9,907 bases of DNA, taken from assembly GCA_029260335.1 (NCBI GenBank), contig JAJDDL010000251.1:1-9907 (forward strand). Direction: 5' to 3'. Positions 1-6,622 of this stretch are shown here, in pieces; the stretch's first letter is position 1, and the number at the start of each line of letters is the position of its first letter. The notes under the pieces were generated by a model. It had not been told where the DNA came from. It made no database searches and was given only the letters and a program-made list of their open reading frames with translations. Source of the DNA: Phycisphaerales bacterium. Its GTDB lineage: Bacteria; Planctomycetota; Phycisphaerae; Phycisphaerales; UBA1924. The position numbers were made by a program, and so were the translations under genes.

Positions 1-2
1 TC

Positions 3-770
3 TGGGGGCTCGAAGCCGATGTGCAGTTGAAGACAGTCATCGCGGGCATCGCCAAGGCTGACCCCGATCGGCTGGACCTTGCGACGCTCTCTCTGGGTCA
101 GGGCGTGCGGCGCGTCCGCCCTACAGAGGCTCCGTTGTTCATGATGACCTCAGGCATCGTGAACGAAGATGGGACGCAGCGTGCGCATGACGCCGGGCAG
201 CCCTGGATTCTGCGCGACTTCACGTCACCCGAAGTCGCTGAGCTCGAATGTGACGAGGTGGGGAGCGAGTGGCAAGTGTCTGTCGCGGCTCGCGATCTTG
301 GGCTGAGAAACTCGAGGAATGTGGCCGTTGGAGTCCTGTTTCCTTCGTGCACACCTCGCCACGCGGTGCCGGCGGTGCCGGCGGTTGGCCCGACGACGGG
401 CGTCCCAAGTCCGACGCCGTTACTCGTGCTGGATTGCATCGTCGACAAGAAGATCTACCGCAACACCGCGGGAAGCCGGACCTGTCGCGCAAACTTCTTC
501 GCAGACCGTCTTGGACTCGATCTCCGGCCGGACGCTCCGGAGAGACGCAAGGCGAATGTCGTGATGGAGAATGTGCCGGTGTCGGCTCTGGGCGAAGGCG
601 TCGCAGCTGCGCATCTCCCCGAGGTCCCCGAATACGAGTCGATGCTCAAGGTAGTATTTGGCCGACTCGGCGCGGACCCCGACGAGTTCGAAGTCTTCCG
701 CGTTCGCGTGGACTACCCCATCCTGCTCTCCAGCGGCAGGCTTGAGGTCGATTTGCCCCAACAGGGGTGA
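3..770 (+). CDS. Unrecognised protein, 5' truncated at window edge
   Basis: I do not recognise this protein. The frame is open to the left edge: WGLEAD precedes the first possible start codon, a GTG at 21, which has no convincing Shine-Dalgarno sequence. The gene therefore probably begins outside the window. The visible 255 residues end at TGA 768-770. There is no obvious signal peptide or membrane segment. About halfway along is an Ala/Pro/Val-rich linker (AVPAVPAVGPTTGVPSPTP) that separates two more ordinary globular-looking parts. The second part contains two cysteines and ends with a beta-rich stretch (VFRVRVDYPILLSSGRLEVDL). Several other frames here are also open, as expected in GC-rich DNA. 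I chose this frame because its protein has a balanced composition and it runs off the edge. No function is proposed. It points the same way as rsgA, 109 bp downstream. Confidence 0.6.
   Translation, partial: WGLEADVQLKTVIAGIAKADPDRLDLATLSLGQGVRRVRPTEAPLFMMTSGIVNEDGTQRAHDAGQPWILRDFTSPEVAELECDEVGSEWQVSVAARDLGLRNSRNVAVGVLFPSCTPRHAVPAVPAVGPTTGVPSPTPLLVLDCIVDKKIYRNTAGSRTCRANFFADRLGLDLRPDAPERRKANVVMENVPVSALGEGVAAAHLPEVPEYESMLKVVFGRLGADPDEFEVFRVRVDYPILLSSGRLEVDLPQQG
363..385 (+). repeat. 9-bp micro-tandem repeat in linker-coding region
   Basis: GCGGTGCCG occurs twice in direct succession (363-371, 372-380), followed by a partial third copy (GCGGT, 381-385). In the reading frame it encodes the AVPAVPAV part of the Ala/Pro linker. 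It is probably a slippage-type expansion with only structural meaning in the protein. Confidence 0.7.
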
Positions 771-879
771 ATGGTCGCGGCGTGTTTATGGCGCTGAATG
801 GACCATCGTGGATCTCGCGGGCTCCATGGCAAGGTACCCTTGTGTGCCAGCTTGATCCTCAACCAAGGCGTTTGCCGAC

Positions 880-1923
880 ATGACCAGCCCCACACTGCGT
901 GCCATCGGATGGAACTCGTTCTTCGAAGAGCAACTCGCGCTGCATGATCTGCAGTCGGCCACCGTGGCCCGGGTCTCGGCGCATCACGGGAGTGAGGTGG
1001 TGCTGTATGGCAAGGCTGGGGAGTTTCGGGTTGCGGTCCAATCTGCGGAGGCTTGTGGAAAGGTCGCGGTTGGCGATTGGCTGGTGCTGAACGCTGGCAC
1101 CCGCGCTATCCAACTCCTCGAACGCCGGACGGTGCTGTCTCGCAAGGCCGCGGGCGAGGAGGCCAAATCGCAGATCCTGGTCACCAACGTGGACACCGTC
1201 TTCATCGTGACCTCGTGCAACGAGGATTTCAGTTTGGCCCGCCTCGAACGCTATCTGGCGATGGCGCTGCAGGCTGGCGCTACGCCGGTTGTCGTGTTGA
1301 CCAAAGCCGACCTTCATGACAACCCCGCGGCTCTTGTCGAGCAGGCCAAGCAACTGCATCCCGGGCTCGCCGTCGAGGTGATGAATGCGCGCAAGCCAGA
1401 GCAGGTCGATGTCTTGCGTGCGTGGTGCGGGCCTGGTCAGTCGGTGGCGCTGCTCGGTTCTTCGGGCGTCGGCAAGTCGACCGTGGCGAGCGCTCTCGGT
1501 GCCGGGGAACTGGCGACCGGTGGAATTCGCGAGAAAGACGGCAAGGGACGGCACACCACGACCTCACGCTCGCTCCATTTGCTCCCCACCGGCGGGGTTC
1601 TTGTGGACAACCCAGGCGTGCGAGAGTTTCAGTTGCCAGATTGCGAGGAAGGCGTCGCGGACCTCTTCGAGGATGTCCTCGGCATCTTCGCCGAGTGTAA
1701 GTTCAGCGATTGTGGGCACGCGGGAGAACCCGGATGTGCAGTCGCGGCAGCGATTGAATCGGGCGAGCTTGATGCGCGGCGATACGCGAGTTTTCAGAAA
1801 CTCAACGCGGAGCAGGCGCGGAACTCGAAGACGCTCGCCGAACGCCGAGAGCGGGAGCGCAAGTTGGGCAAATCATACAAGTCGGCTATTGCGAGCAAGC
1901 GTCGCCGGCGCGAGGGTCTTTGA
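880..1923 (+). CDS. rsgA: Ribosome small-subunit-dependent GTPase A (RsgA/YjeQ)
   Basis: RsgA is a late-acting GTPase in 30S subunit maturation; it binds near the decoding centre and is stimulated by the small subunit. The 347-residue protein shows the circularly permuted G-motif order of the family. G4 TKAD is at residues 141-144, followed by the G1 P-loop GSSGVGKST at 193-201. The Thr-rich G2 (GRHTTTSR) is at 223-230 and G3 DNPGVREF at 243-250. An OB-fold-like N-terminal region covers roughly 25-85. The C-terminal zinc-binding domain shows Cys273, Cys278, His280 and Cys286, followed by a basic, Arg/Lys-rich tail (about 315-345). G3 reads DNPG instead of the more usual DTPG. The ATG at 880 has AAGG at 865-868 upstream. 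It converges on pdhB with a 25-bp gap in which I see no strong terminator. The length is normal for the family. Confidence 0.95.
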   Translation: MTSPTLRAIGWNSFFEEQLALHDLQSATVARVSAHHGSEVVLYGKAGEFRVAVQSAEACGKVAVGDWLVLNAGTRAIQLLERRTVLSRKAAGEEAKSQILVTNVDTVFIVTSCNEDFSLARLERYLAMALQAGATPVVVLTKADLHDNPAALVEQAKQLHPGLAVEVMNARKPEQVDVLRAWCGPGQSVALLGSSGVGKSTVASALGAGELATGGIREKDGKGRHTTTSRSLHLLPTGGVLVDNPGVREFQLPDCEEGVADLFEDVLGIFAECKFSDCGHAGEPGCAVAAAIESGELDARRYASFQKLNAEQARNSKTLAERRERERKLGKSYKSAIASKRRRREGL

Positions 1924-1948
1924 CAATCGACGAATACATGTTCGGAAG

Positions 1949-2986
1949 TCACATAGTCTGCTTGACGGCGGCCACGATCTTGTCGGCATTCGGCAGATAC
2001 GCCGCCTCCAGATTCTTGGCATAAGGCGTCGGCACATCCTCGGTGTTCACACGCACCGGCTGATAGTCGAGATAGTCGAACGCCCTCTCACAGATCTGAG
2101 CCATGACCTCGCTCGCGACACTCGCAAACGGCCACGACTGATCAACCACGACCAGGCGGCCGGTCCTCTGCACGCTCTCGATGACCGAGTCGATGTCGAG
2201 CGGGCGGATGGTGCGCATGTCCAGGACATCGCACTCGATGCCCTCACCTGCGAGTCGCTCGGCGGCGTCCATGCAGAAGTGCACGGGCCTGCCGAAGCTG
2301 ATGACCGTGCATGCATCACCCTCGCGCATCTTGTGGGCCTTGCCAAACGGAATGTAGTACTCCTCGGCGGGCACGTGGGCCTTGTCGCCGAGCATGCGCT
2401 CTGATTCGAGGAAGAACACCGGGTCTTCATCGCGGATCGCGGTCTTGAGCAAACCCTTGGCGTCGTAGGGATTCGAAGGGATCGCCATCTTCATGCCCGG
2501 GACGTTTGCATACAAGCCTTCGACGCACCAGGAGTGGGTCGAGCCGAGCTGGCCGCCGGCGCCGTCGTTGCCGCGAAAGACAATCGGGCAGCCCCACTGG
2601 CCGCCTGACATGTAGAGCATCTTGGGAGCGTTGTTGAGGATTTGATCCGCCGCCACCAGGCTGAACGACCAGGACATGAACTCGATGATGGGGCGCAACC
2701 CGGCCATCGCTGCTGCGATGCCGAGGCCCGCAAAGCCGTTCTCGGAGATGGGGCTGTCGATGATCCGTTTCTCGCCGAACTCCTCGAGCATGCCCTGGGA
2801 GATCTTGTATGCGCCGTTGTATTGCGCGACTTCCTCGCCCATCAGGAAGATGCGTTTATCCCGACGCATCTCCTCTTCCATCGCCTCTCGCAGAGCCTCA
2901 CGGAACTGGATGATCCGGTCGCCCTCCCTCGACGGGAGCTCGGCAGTCAGGTCGAGATCGGGCAATTCGGGGGCATAGGTGATCAT
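1949..2986 (-). CDS. pdhB: Pyruvate dehydrogenase E1 component, beta subunit
   Basis: This is the beta half of the thiamine-diphosphate-dependent E1 alpha2beta2 enzyme, which decarboxylates pyruvate and acetylates the lipoyl group of E2. The 345 residues run collinear with mitochondrial-type PDH beta. MGEEVAQYNGAYKISQGM is at 49-66 and includes the Glu that activates the cofactor. IIDSPISENGFAGLGIAAAM is at 75-94, DQILNNAPKMLYMSGGQ at 114-130, PIVFRGNDGAGGQLGSTHS at 134-152, DAKGLLKTAIRDEDPV at 175-190 and VLDMRTIRPLD at 254-264. The open frame extends upstream to 3196. I prefer ATG 2986 because GAGG lies 8 nt before it and homology-like sequence begins just after it. The extra 70 codons would run into the pilin promoter area, although their Ala/Pro-rich end could be a real arm. 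No E1 alpha, E2 or E3 gene is adjacent. A branched-chain 2-oxoacid dehydrogenase beta subunit is the main alternative; motif details favour PDH. Confidence 0.9.
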   Translation of the reverse strand: MITYAPELPDLDLTAELPSREGDRIIQFREALREAMEEEMRRDKRIFLMGEEVAQYNGAYKISQGMLEEFGEKRIIDSPISENGFAGLGIAAAMAGLRPIIEFMSWSFSLVAADQILNNAPKMLYMSGGQWGCPIVFRGNDGAGGQLGSTHSWCVEGLYANVPGMKMAIPSNPYDAKGLLKTAIRDEDPVFFLESERMLGDKAHVPAEEYYIPFGKAHKMREGDACTVISFGRPVHFCMDAAERLAGEGIECDVLDMRTIRPLDIDSVIESVQRTGRLVVVDQSWPFASVASEVMAQICERAFDYLDYQPVRVNTEDVPTPYAKNLEAAYLPNADKIVAAVKQTM

Positions 2987-3120
2987 CGGGGCGGCCTCGG
3001 GTGACGGTGTTTCGGGGGCAGGAGCGTGTCCCGCGACAGAGTCAGATACTAGGGAGGCTGCGGGCGGCGGCTTTGTTAGCAAAACGATAGGGTTTCGCTC
3101 TGGATTCTTGCTCAACCTCA

Positions 3121-3154
3121 GGGCCGGAAGCTCCAATATGTCCGCGTCCGGCCC
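3121..3154. repeat. 8-bp inverted repeat in divergent pdhB/pilin promoter region
   Basis: GGGCCGGA (3121-3128) is perfectly matched by TCCGGCCC (3147-3154) with an 18-bp spacer. It lies between the divergent pdhB and pilin starts and ends 10 bp before the proposed -10 of the first pilin gene. It could be an operator half-site pair or chance GC-rich symmetry. The 254-bp region 2987-3240 holds no other gene that I can support. Confidence 0.4.
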
Positions 3155-3161
3155 CTGTTCC

Positions 3162-3170
3162 TGATATGCT
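3162..3170 (+). promoter_or_regulatory. Putative extended -10 promoter of first pilin-like gene
   Basis: TGATATGCT gives an extended -10 (TG at 3162-3163, TATGCT at 3165-3170). I see no good -35 box. The same CTGRTATGCT pattern precedes the second pilin gene and, less exactly, the third. The predicted leader would be about 60 nt, containing GGAG at 3228-3231. Confidence 0.45.
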
Positions 3171-3240
3171 CTTGCGTTGGGGGAATGTCGCCACATGAGT
3201 GGGCGAGCCGTGCGCGCAGTCCCAAGCGGAGAACGAAGTG

Positions 3241-4284
3241 ATGAACAAGACCAAGGGTCGCCGTGCCTTTACGCTAATCGAGTTGCTGATTGTCATCGCG
3301 ATCATCGCGCTGTTGATCGGGATTCTGTTGCCGGCGTTGGGTGAAGCCAGGCGTGGCGCCAAGCGGGCAATCTGCTTGTCCAACATCAAGCAGCTTGTCA
3401 CCGGGCAAGCCAACTACGCGTCGGATTTCAAGGACACGATCGCCACCTACACATGGCAGCCGGGGAACTACAACACAAAGTGGTCAGATCTCGAGGGGGC
3501 GAGGGCGTCAATTGATGCGACCATGTACCAAGCGACGGCGATCATCCGCAATCGGTCGGGCATGGATCAGACCTTGTTGCCAAGACAGACGGATCGGTTG
3601 CCGCAACGGCGGTTCAATCACCTCGTGATGAATGACTACCTGGCAACGCGGCTGCCCGAGCCGGGAATGGCCTGCCCGGAGGACATTCTCAAGCTGCAAT
3701 GGCAGCGCGATTGGTCGGACGACAAGGAAGCGTTGCCTGAGGGCATCACAACCGATGTGTCACCTGGATTCAATCGAATGTGGGCGTTTAGCTCGACTTA
3801 TCAGTTCATCCCGGCGGGATGGTCGCCTGACATGAAGATTAATGATCAGAACACGGTTCAGCAATCGGGCAGCAATCACAACCTGTTCAGCGTGCCCGCC
3901 AGCGTGCGTTTGGGCAAGCGGAAGTTGACCGATGTACAGTTCCCGAGCCAGAAGGTGACGATCTTTGAGTTCCACGATCGCCACTCATTCCGCGTGCCGC
4001 TTTTTTACGCCTACGAAATGGCAAAGAACACCGCGGCTATGTTCGACGCGTCCGCACGTCCTTTGAACACCGATGAGACAAACCCAGGGTTCTGGCCAAA
4101 CTCGCCCCATCTCGCAACACCAGGCGCGATCACGTACGCCCCGGGGAGCTATGGATTTGAGCCACCGACCCTGAACGGGGGGCTGACCGAGCGCCTGGTG
4201 TCGCACTACCGATGGACGCGTGGCGGGCTTCGAGGCTTGGACTTTGGTGCCAACGAAATCAGCACCGGCCAGCCGATGAACTGA
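3241..4284 (+). CDS. Prepilin-type N-terminal cleavage/methylation domain protein (pilin-like 1)
   Basis: This is a type IV pilin or type II secretion pseudopilin-like protein of 347 residues. It should be exported, cut by a prepilin peptidase and anchored by its N-terminal helix. The leader MNKTKGRRA precedes FTLIELLIVIAIIALLIG, with predicted cleavage after Ala9 and the conserved Glu14 at mature position 5; the hydrophobic helix spans about 10-33. Ala at -1 is less common than Gly but tolerated. The large C-terminal domain has Cys45 and Cys145 (MACPED), a PGFWPNSP motif and a C-terminal RWTRGGLRGLDFG motif. ATG 3241 is chosen because GGAG (3228-3231) sits 9 nt upstream and the leader then has normal length; the in-frame GTG at 3199 would add 14 residues. 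It is clearly paralogous to the next gene. The exact role (surface fibre, secretion, adhesion) cannot be read from the sequence. Confidence 0.88.
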   Translation: MNKTKGRRAFTLIELLIVIAIIALLIGILLPALGEARRGAKRAICLSNIKQLVTGQANYASDFKDTIATYTWQPGNYNTKWSDLEGARASIDATMYQATAIIRNRSGMDQTLLPRQTDRLPQRRFNHLVMNDYLATRLPEPGMACPEDILKLQWQRDWSDDKEALPEGITTDVSPGFNRMWAFSSTYQFIPAGWSPDMKINDQNTVQQSGSNHNLFSVPASVRLGKRKLTDVQFPSQKVTIFEFHDRHSFRVPLFYAYEMAKNTAAMFDASARPLNTDETNPGFWPNSPHLATPGAITYAPGSYGFEPPTLNGGLTERLVSHYRWTRGGLRGLDFGANEISTGQPMN

Positions 4285-4310
4285 CGTTTGCCTTCTTCTG
4301 AAGGCGACGT
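4284..4310 (+). terminator. Hairpin after first pilin gene, possible terminator
   Basis: Directly after the stop codon, GCCTTC (4290-4295) and GAAGGC (4300-4305) form a 6-bp stem around a TTCT loop. It is extended imperfectly by ACGT on both sides. There is no T-tract, so termination here would be weak or factor-dependent. A second, looser GC stem, AGCGGCG (4317-4323) with CGCCGCT (4341-4347), follows and runs into TTTC. The rest of the 248-bp gap to the second pilin gene holds only the dyad and promoter listed separately. Confidence 0.35.
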
Positions 4311-4444
4311 GGACACAGCGGCGATGTCGGTCTGTCTGTGCGCCGCTTTCAAGCGCCCAGGCCAGGTTTCTCAGTCGGCTGGCAAGGCTTGGGCATTTAC
4401 ACCCAATTTTCCGGTCTTGAAGCATGAGCCCATCCAAAAGTTGA

Positions 4445-4470
4445 TTGGACCGGAGAATTCTCCTGGTCAA
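4445..4470. promoter_or_regulatory. 26-bp dyad with perfect 12-bp core, candidate operator
   Basis: The half-sites TTGGACCGGAGAA (4445-4457) and, read on the other strand, TTGACCAGGAGAA (4470-4458) match at 10 of 13 positions. Allowing a one-base shift, the arms match almost completely. The core GGAGAATTCTCC (4452-4463) is a perfect palindrome. The dyad ends 3 bp before the proposed -35 (4474-4479) of the second pilin gene, a usual position for an activator or repressor site. The absence of a T-run argues against a terminator. No regulator gene is visible in the window. Confidence 0.45.
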
Positions 4471-4473
4471 CTG

Positions 4474-4500
4474 TTGCAAAACTCGATGATCTGGTATGCT
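4474..4500 (+). promoter_or_regulatory. Putative promoter of second pilin-like gene
   Basis: TTGCAA (4474-4479) is followed after 15 bp by TATGCT (4495-4500), with the extended -10 TG at 4492-4493. Transcription would start near 4507, leaving a leader of about 26 nt that contains AGGAGG (4521-4526). Confidence 0.55.
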
Positions 4501-4532
4501 CTAGTTCTGAGGCTACAAACAGGAGGCCGGCG

Positions 4533-5567
4533 ATGTTGAAAAAGCGTCGAGGATTCACGTTGATCGAGTTGTTGATCGTGATCGCGATCATTGCCCTGCT
4601 CATCGCAATTCTGCTGCCGGCCCTTGCGAAGAACCGCAAGATCGCCCGAAAGCTGATGTGCGAGTCGCAGATCCGACAGTACTCGATTGCGACCGCTGGC
4701 TACGCCACGGACTTCCAGGACAAAATCGCGTCGTACACCTGGCGCGTGTCTGGTGGCCAGCGAAACTACCGGTCGCAGTATGCGGATCTGAACAACGCAC
4801 CGAACGACTGGCAGGCCGCGATGGATCAGGCGACTGACATTATTCGGCGCCAGACCAAGCGAGACATGGAACTTCGGCGCCTGACCAACCGTTTGCCGCA
4901 TCGCCGCATGACGCACTTCATTATCAACGACTATCTCCAGCAGCGTTTGCCCGAGAAGAGCATGTCGTGTCCTGATGACACCATTCTGCTGGATTGGCAG
5001 AAGCAGATCTACGTCGACGACCTGGATCCGCTGCCGACCGATCCCCGCCCCGCGACCCTGCACTATTACGCGTATAGCTCGTCGTATCAGGTTATCCCGG
5101 CCTCATGGGTCAAGGATCAGCGCGACGGACTGGGCGAGACCGTGGATCAGTACGTGCAAGACCACAACCTGTTCTGGATGGCAAATACCCCCTACGGCAG
5201 GCGGAAGATGGCCGACGTTATCTTCCCGTCTCGCAAGGTGTTCGTATTCGAGTACTTTGACCGGCACTTGGCAAGGCAGGACCTGTTCTACGCCTACGAA
5301 GATGCACGCCCCTCTGCTGCCATGTTCGATGGCTCGGCGGGCAGCCCTTACACGGGCGATGCCAACCCCGGTTTCTGGCCAAACTCGCCGACGAATCGTG
5401 CGGCAACCGCGTACTGGTACGATCCGTCCATTCTCAACTATGAGCCCGATACACGCAACGGCGACCGCAGAGAGCGGATTACTGGATACTACCGCTGGAC
5501 ACGCGGCGGGCTGAAGGGCATTGACTACGGCACCGACGAGGTCAACACGGGTCAACCGCCGAACTGA
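4533..5567 (+). CDS. Prepilin-type N-terminal cleavage/methylation domain protein (pilin-like 2)
   Basis: This is a 344-residue pilin or pseudopilin-like protein. The leader MLKKRRG is followed by FTLIELLIVIAIIALLIA, with predicted cleavage after Gly7 and Glu12 at mature position 5; the helix spans about 8-31. The start is firm: AGGAGG (4521-4526) lies 6 nt before the ATG. It aligns with the preceding gene along its whole length: Cys43 and Cys146 (MSCPDD), FIINDYLQQRLPE, DRHLARQDLFYAYE, NPGFWPNSP, and a shared ending YYRWTRGGLKGIDYG then TGQPPN. The two are an old tandem duplication, clearly similar but well diverged, so both are probably kept for distinct roles. The gene has its own promoter-like site and a strong terminator, so it is probably monocistronic. 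The product should sit in the inner membrane or assemble into a fibre; the function is otherwise unknown. Confidence 0.9.
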   Translation: MLKKRRGFTLIELLIVIAIIALLIAILLPALAKNRKIARKLMCESQIRQYSIATAGYATDFQDKIASYTWRVSGGQRNYRSQYADLNNAPNDWQAAMDQATDIIRRQTKRDMELRRLTNRLPHRRMTHFIINDYLQQRLPEKSMSCPDDTILLDWQKQIYVDDLDPLPTDPRPATLHYYAYSSSYQVIPASWVKDQRDGLGETVDQYVQDHNLFWMANTPYGRRKMADVIFPSRKVFVFEYFDRHLARQDLFYAYEDARPSAAMFDGSAGSPYTGDANPGFWPNSPTNRAATAYWYDPSILNYEPDTRNGDRRERITGYYRWTRGGLKGIDYGTDEVNTGQPPN

Positions 5568-5597
5568 CCCAGGCTTGGACTGATAGATGGATTCCAG

Positions 5598-5627
5598 ACC
5601 GGGGCTAGAGCCCCGGTTTTTTCTTTT
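5598..5627 (+). terminator. Strong intrinsic terminator after second pilin gene
   Basis: ACCGGGGC (5598-5605), loop TAGA, GCCCCGGT (5610-5617) is a perfect 8-bp GC-rich stem. It is followed by six T, one C and four T (5617-5627). It starts 30 bp after the stop codon at 5567 and separates the second from the third pilin transcript. Confidence 0.92.
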
Positions 5628-5671
5628 GGGCCGTTCTCGCGGTAGAAGGCCGATGATTTGGGCAGGTTTTC

Positions 5672-5701
5672 GCGACAAGACGGCACCCGATCTGGTATAC
5701 C
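5672..5701 (+). promoter_or_regulatory. Putative promoter of third pilin-like gene
   Basis: GCGACA (5672-5677), 18 bp, then TATACC (5696-5701), with TG at 5693-5694 giving an extended -10 (CTGGTATACC). It lies downstream of the terminator. It would give a leader of about 29 nt with GGAGGAG at 5723-5729, which agrees with the TTG start chosen for the gene. Confidence 0.5.
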
Positions 5702-5736
5702 AATGGGATGCGGTTCGATCGTGGAGGAGCGTCCCT

Positions 5737-6579
5737 TTGAAACGAGCATTCACACTAATTGAGTTGCTGATGGTCATCGCGATTATCGCGCTCTTGATCT
5801 CCATCTTGTTGCCATCACTGAGCAAGGCCCGTGAGGCTGGATGGATGGTCAAGTGCGGGAGCAACCAGAGACAGATCGGGATGGGGTCCGAACTCTACAC
5901 CCGAGAGTTTGACCAGTGGGTTATTCGCGAAGCGGGCACCGGCCGAAACGACGGCAGCCATTGTGGCAACACCCAGACCTGGGGTTGGAACTACCCTTGG
6001 CCCCGTGCCTGGCGGCCCTATCTCGATTCATCCAGGATGTGGCATGAGCGCGCAGCAGCCGGCTCCACCCGGGGCGATGAGTACCGGGACCACTACGAGT
6101 TCGCCGAGTACTACCACGATCCGGCGTACCCCTCTTGGGATTGGCACCAGATCCACTACGCCAACAACGGGATGGACCTGTATCGCGACGATAGCGATAC
6201 CTTGCGTTGGCGCTACTACAAGCCGCTCATGAAACAGCACGCGATCAAGTTCCCCTCAACGACCTTCGCGATGACCGCGTATCAGGACGACGATGAGAAC
6301 AATCGGTATGACGATCTGTACGGCGGCAACCGCATCAACAAGGCCATCGCGATTTGGTATGACGTGCGAGCTCCCAGAGAGTTGCATGAGGGGTTTGAGT
6401 GGACCCGCGCCAGCCCCTCGCGTCATGGCCAGGGCTCCAACGTGCTGCGGTTCGATGGGCACGTCAGTTGGGAACGCGAAGAAGTTGTCGTTGAGGCGGC
6501 CAACTGGGACGACCACGACGATGCGTTCTCGCGAGACAAAAAGTGCTACCACGGGCCCGAGCACGGGCGGGCGTACTAG
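5737..6579 (+). CDS. Prepilin-type protein with H-X9-DG motif (pilin-like 3), TTG start
   Basis: This is a 280-residue pseudopilin-like protein. I chose TTG 5737 because GGAGGAG (5723-5729) lies 7 nt upstream and the resulting leader is the usual short basic MKRA. It is followed by FTLIELLMVIAIIALLIS, with cleavage after Ala4 and Glu9 at mature position 5. The in-frame ATG at 5587 would put the leader 50 residues inside the protein, and its RNA start would lie upstream of the preceding terminator. Near the C-terminus, HGQGSNVLRFDG (His230, Asp240-Gly241) is the H-X9-DG motif of planctomycete and verrucomicrobial prepilin-like proteins. The middle is rich in Trp, Tyr and Asp (YPWPRAWRPY, DWHQIHYANN). 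It is related to its two neighbours only through the leader and helix. It converges on rtcB, 43 bp away; a short TGCGC/GCGCA hairpin (6588-6601) lies in that gap. A role in secretion or surface structure is inferred. Confidence 0.88.
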   Translation: MKRAFTLIELLMVIAIIALLISILLPSLSKAREAGWMVKCGSNQRQIGMGSELYTREFDQWVIREAGTGRNDGSHCGNTQTWGWNYPWPRAWRPYLDSSRMWHERAAAGSTRGDEYRDHYEFAEYYHDPAYPSWDWHQIHYANNGMDLYRDDSDTLRWRYYKPLMKQHAIKFPSTTFAMTAYQDDDENNRYDDLYGGNRINKAIAIWYDVRAPRELHEGFEWTRASPSRHGQGSNVLRFDGHVSWEREEVVVEAANWDDHDDAFSRDKKCYHGPEHGRAY

Positions 6580-6587
6580 TCACGAAT

Positions 6588-6601
6588 TGCGCTGATGCGC
6601 A
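6588..6601. other. Short hairpin between convergent pilin 3 and rtcB
   Basis: TGCGC (6588-6592), loop TGAT, GCGCA (6597-6601) forms a 5-bp stem in the 43-bp gap between two convergent genes. It has no T-tract on either strand, so it is at best a weak bidirectional terminator. Confidence 0.25.
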
Positions 6602-6622
6602 TCGGTCGCTCAAGAATGCACG

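Noticed and set aside
1924..1948. Terminator between rsgA and pdhB
   Set aside because: Only a 4-bp CGAA/TTCG stem is visible, with no T-tract.
1385..2404. 339-codon plus-strand open frame spanning the end of rsgA and the end of pdhB
   Set aside because: Arg/Ser-rich shadow translation that overlaps two firmly identified genes; typical of GC-rich DNA.
3199..3240. GTG start at 3199 for the first pilin gene
   Set aside because: It would lengthen the leader by 14 residues, while ATG 3241 has a proper Shine-Dalgarno site and gives a normal prepilin leader.
5103..5864. 253-codon minus-strand open frame across the second and third pilin genes
   Set aside because: It crosses a strong terminator and two well-supported genes; antisense shadow.
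3241..6579. Complete type II secretion or type IV pilus operon
   Set aside because: No ATPase, secretin, platform protein or prepilin peptidase gene is present; the three genes appear to be separately transcribed.
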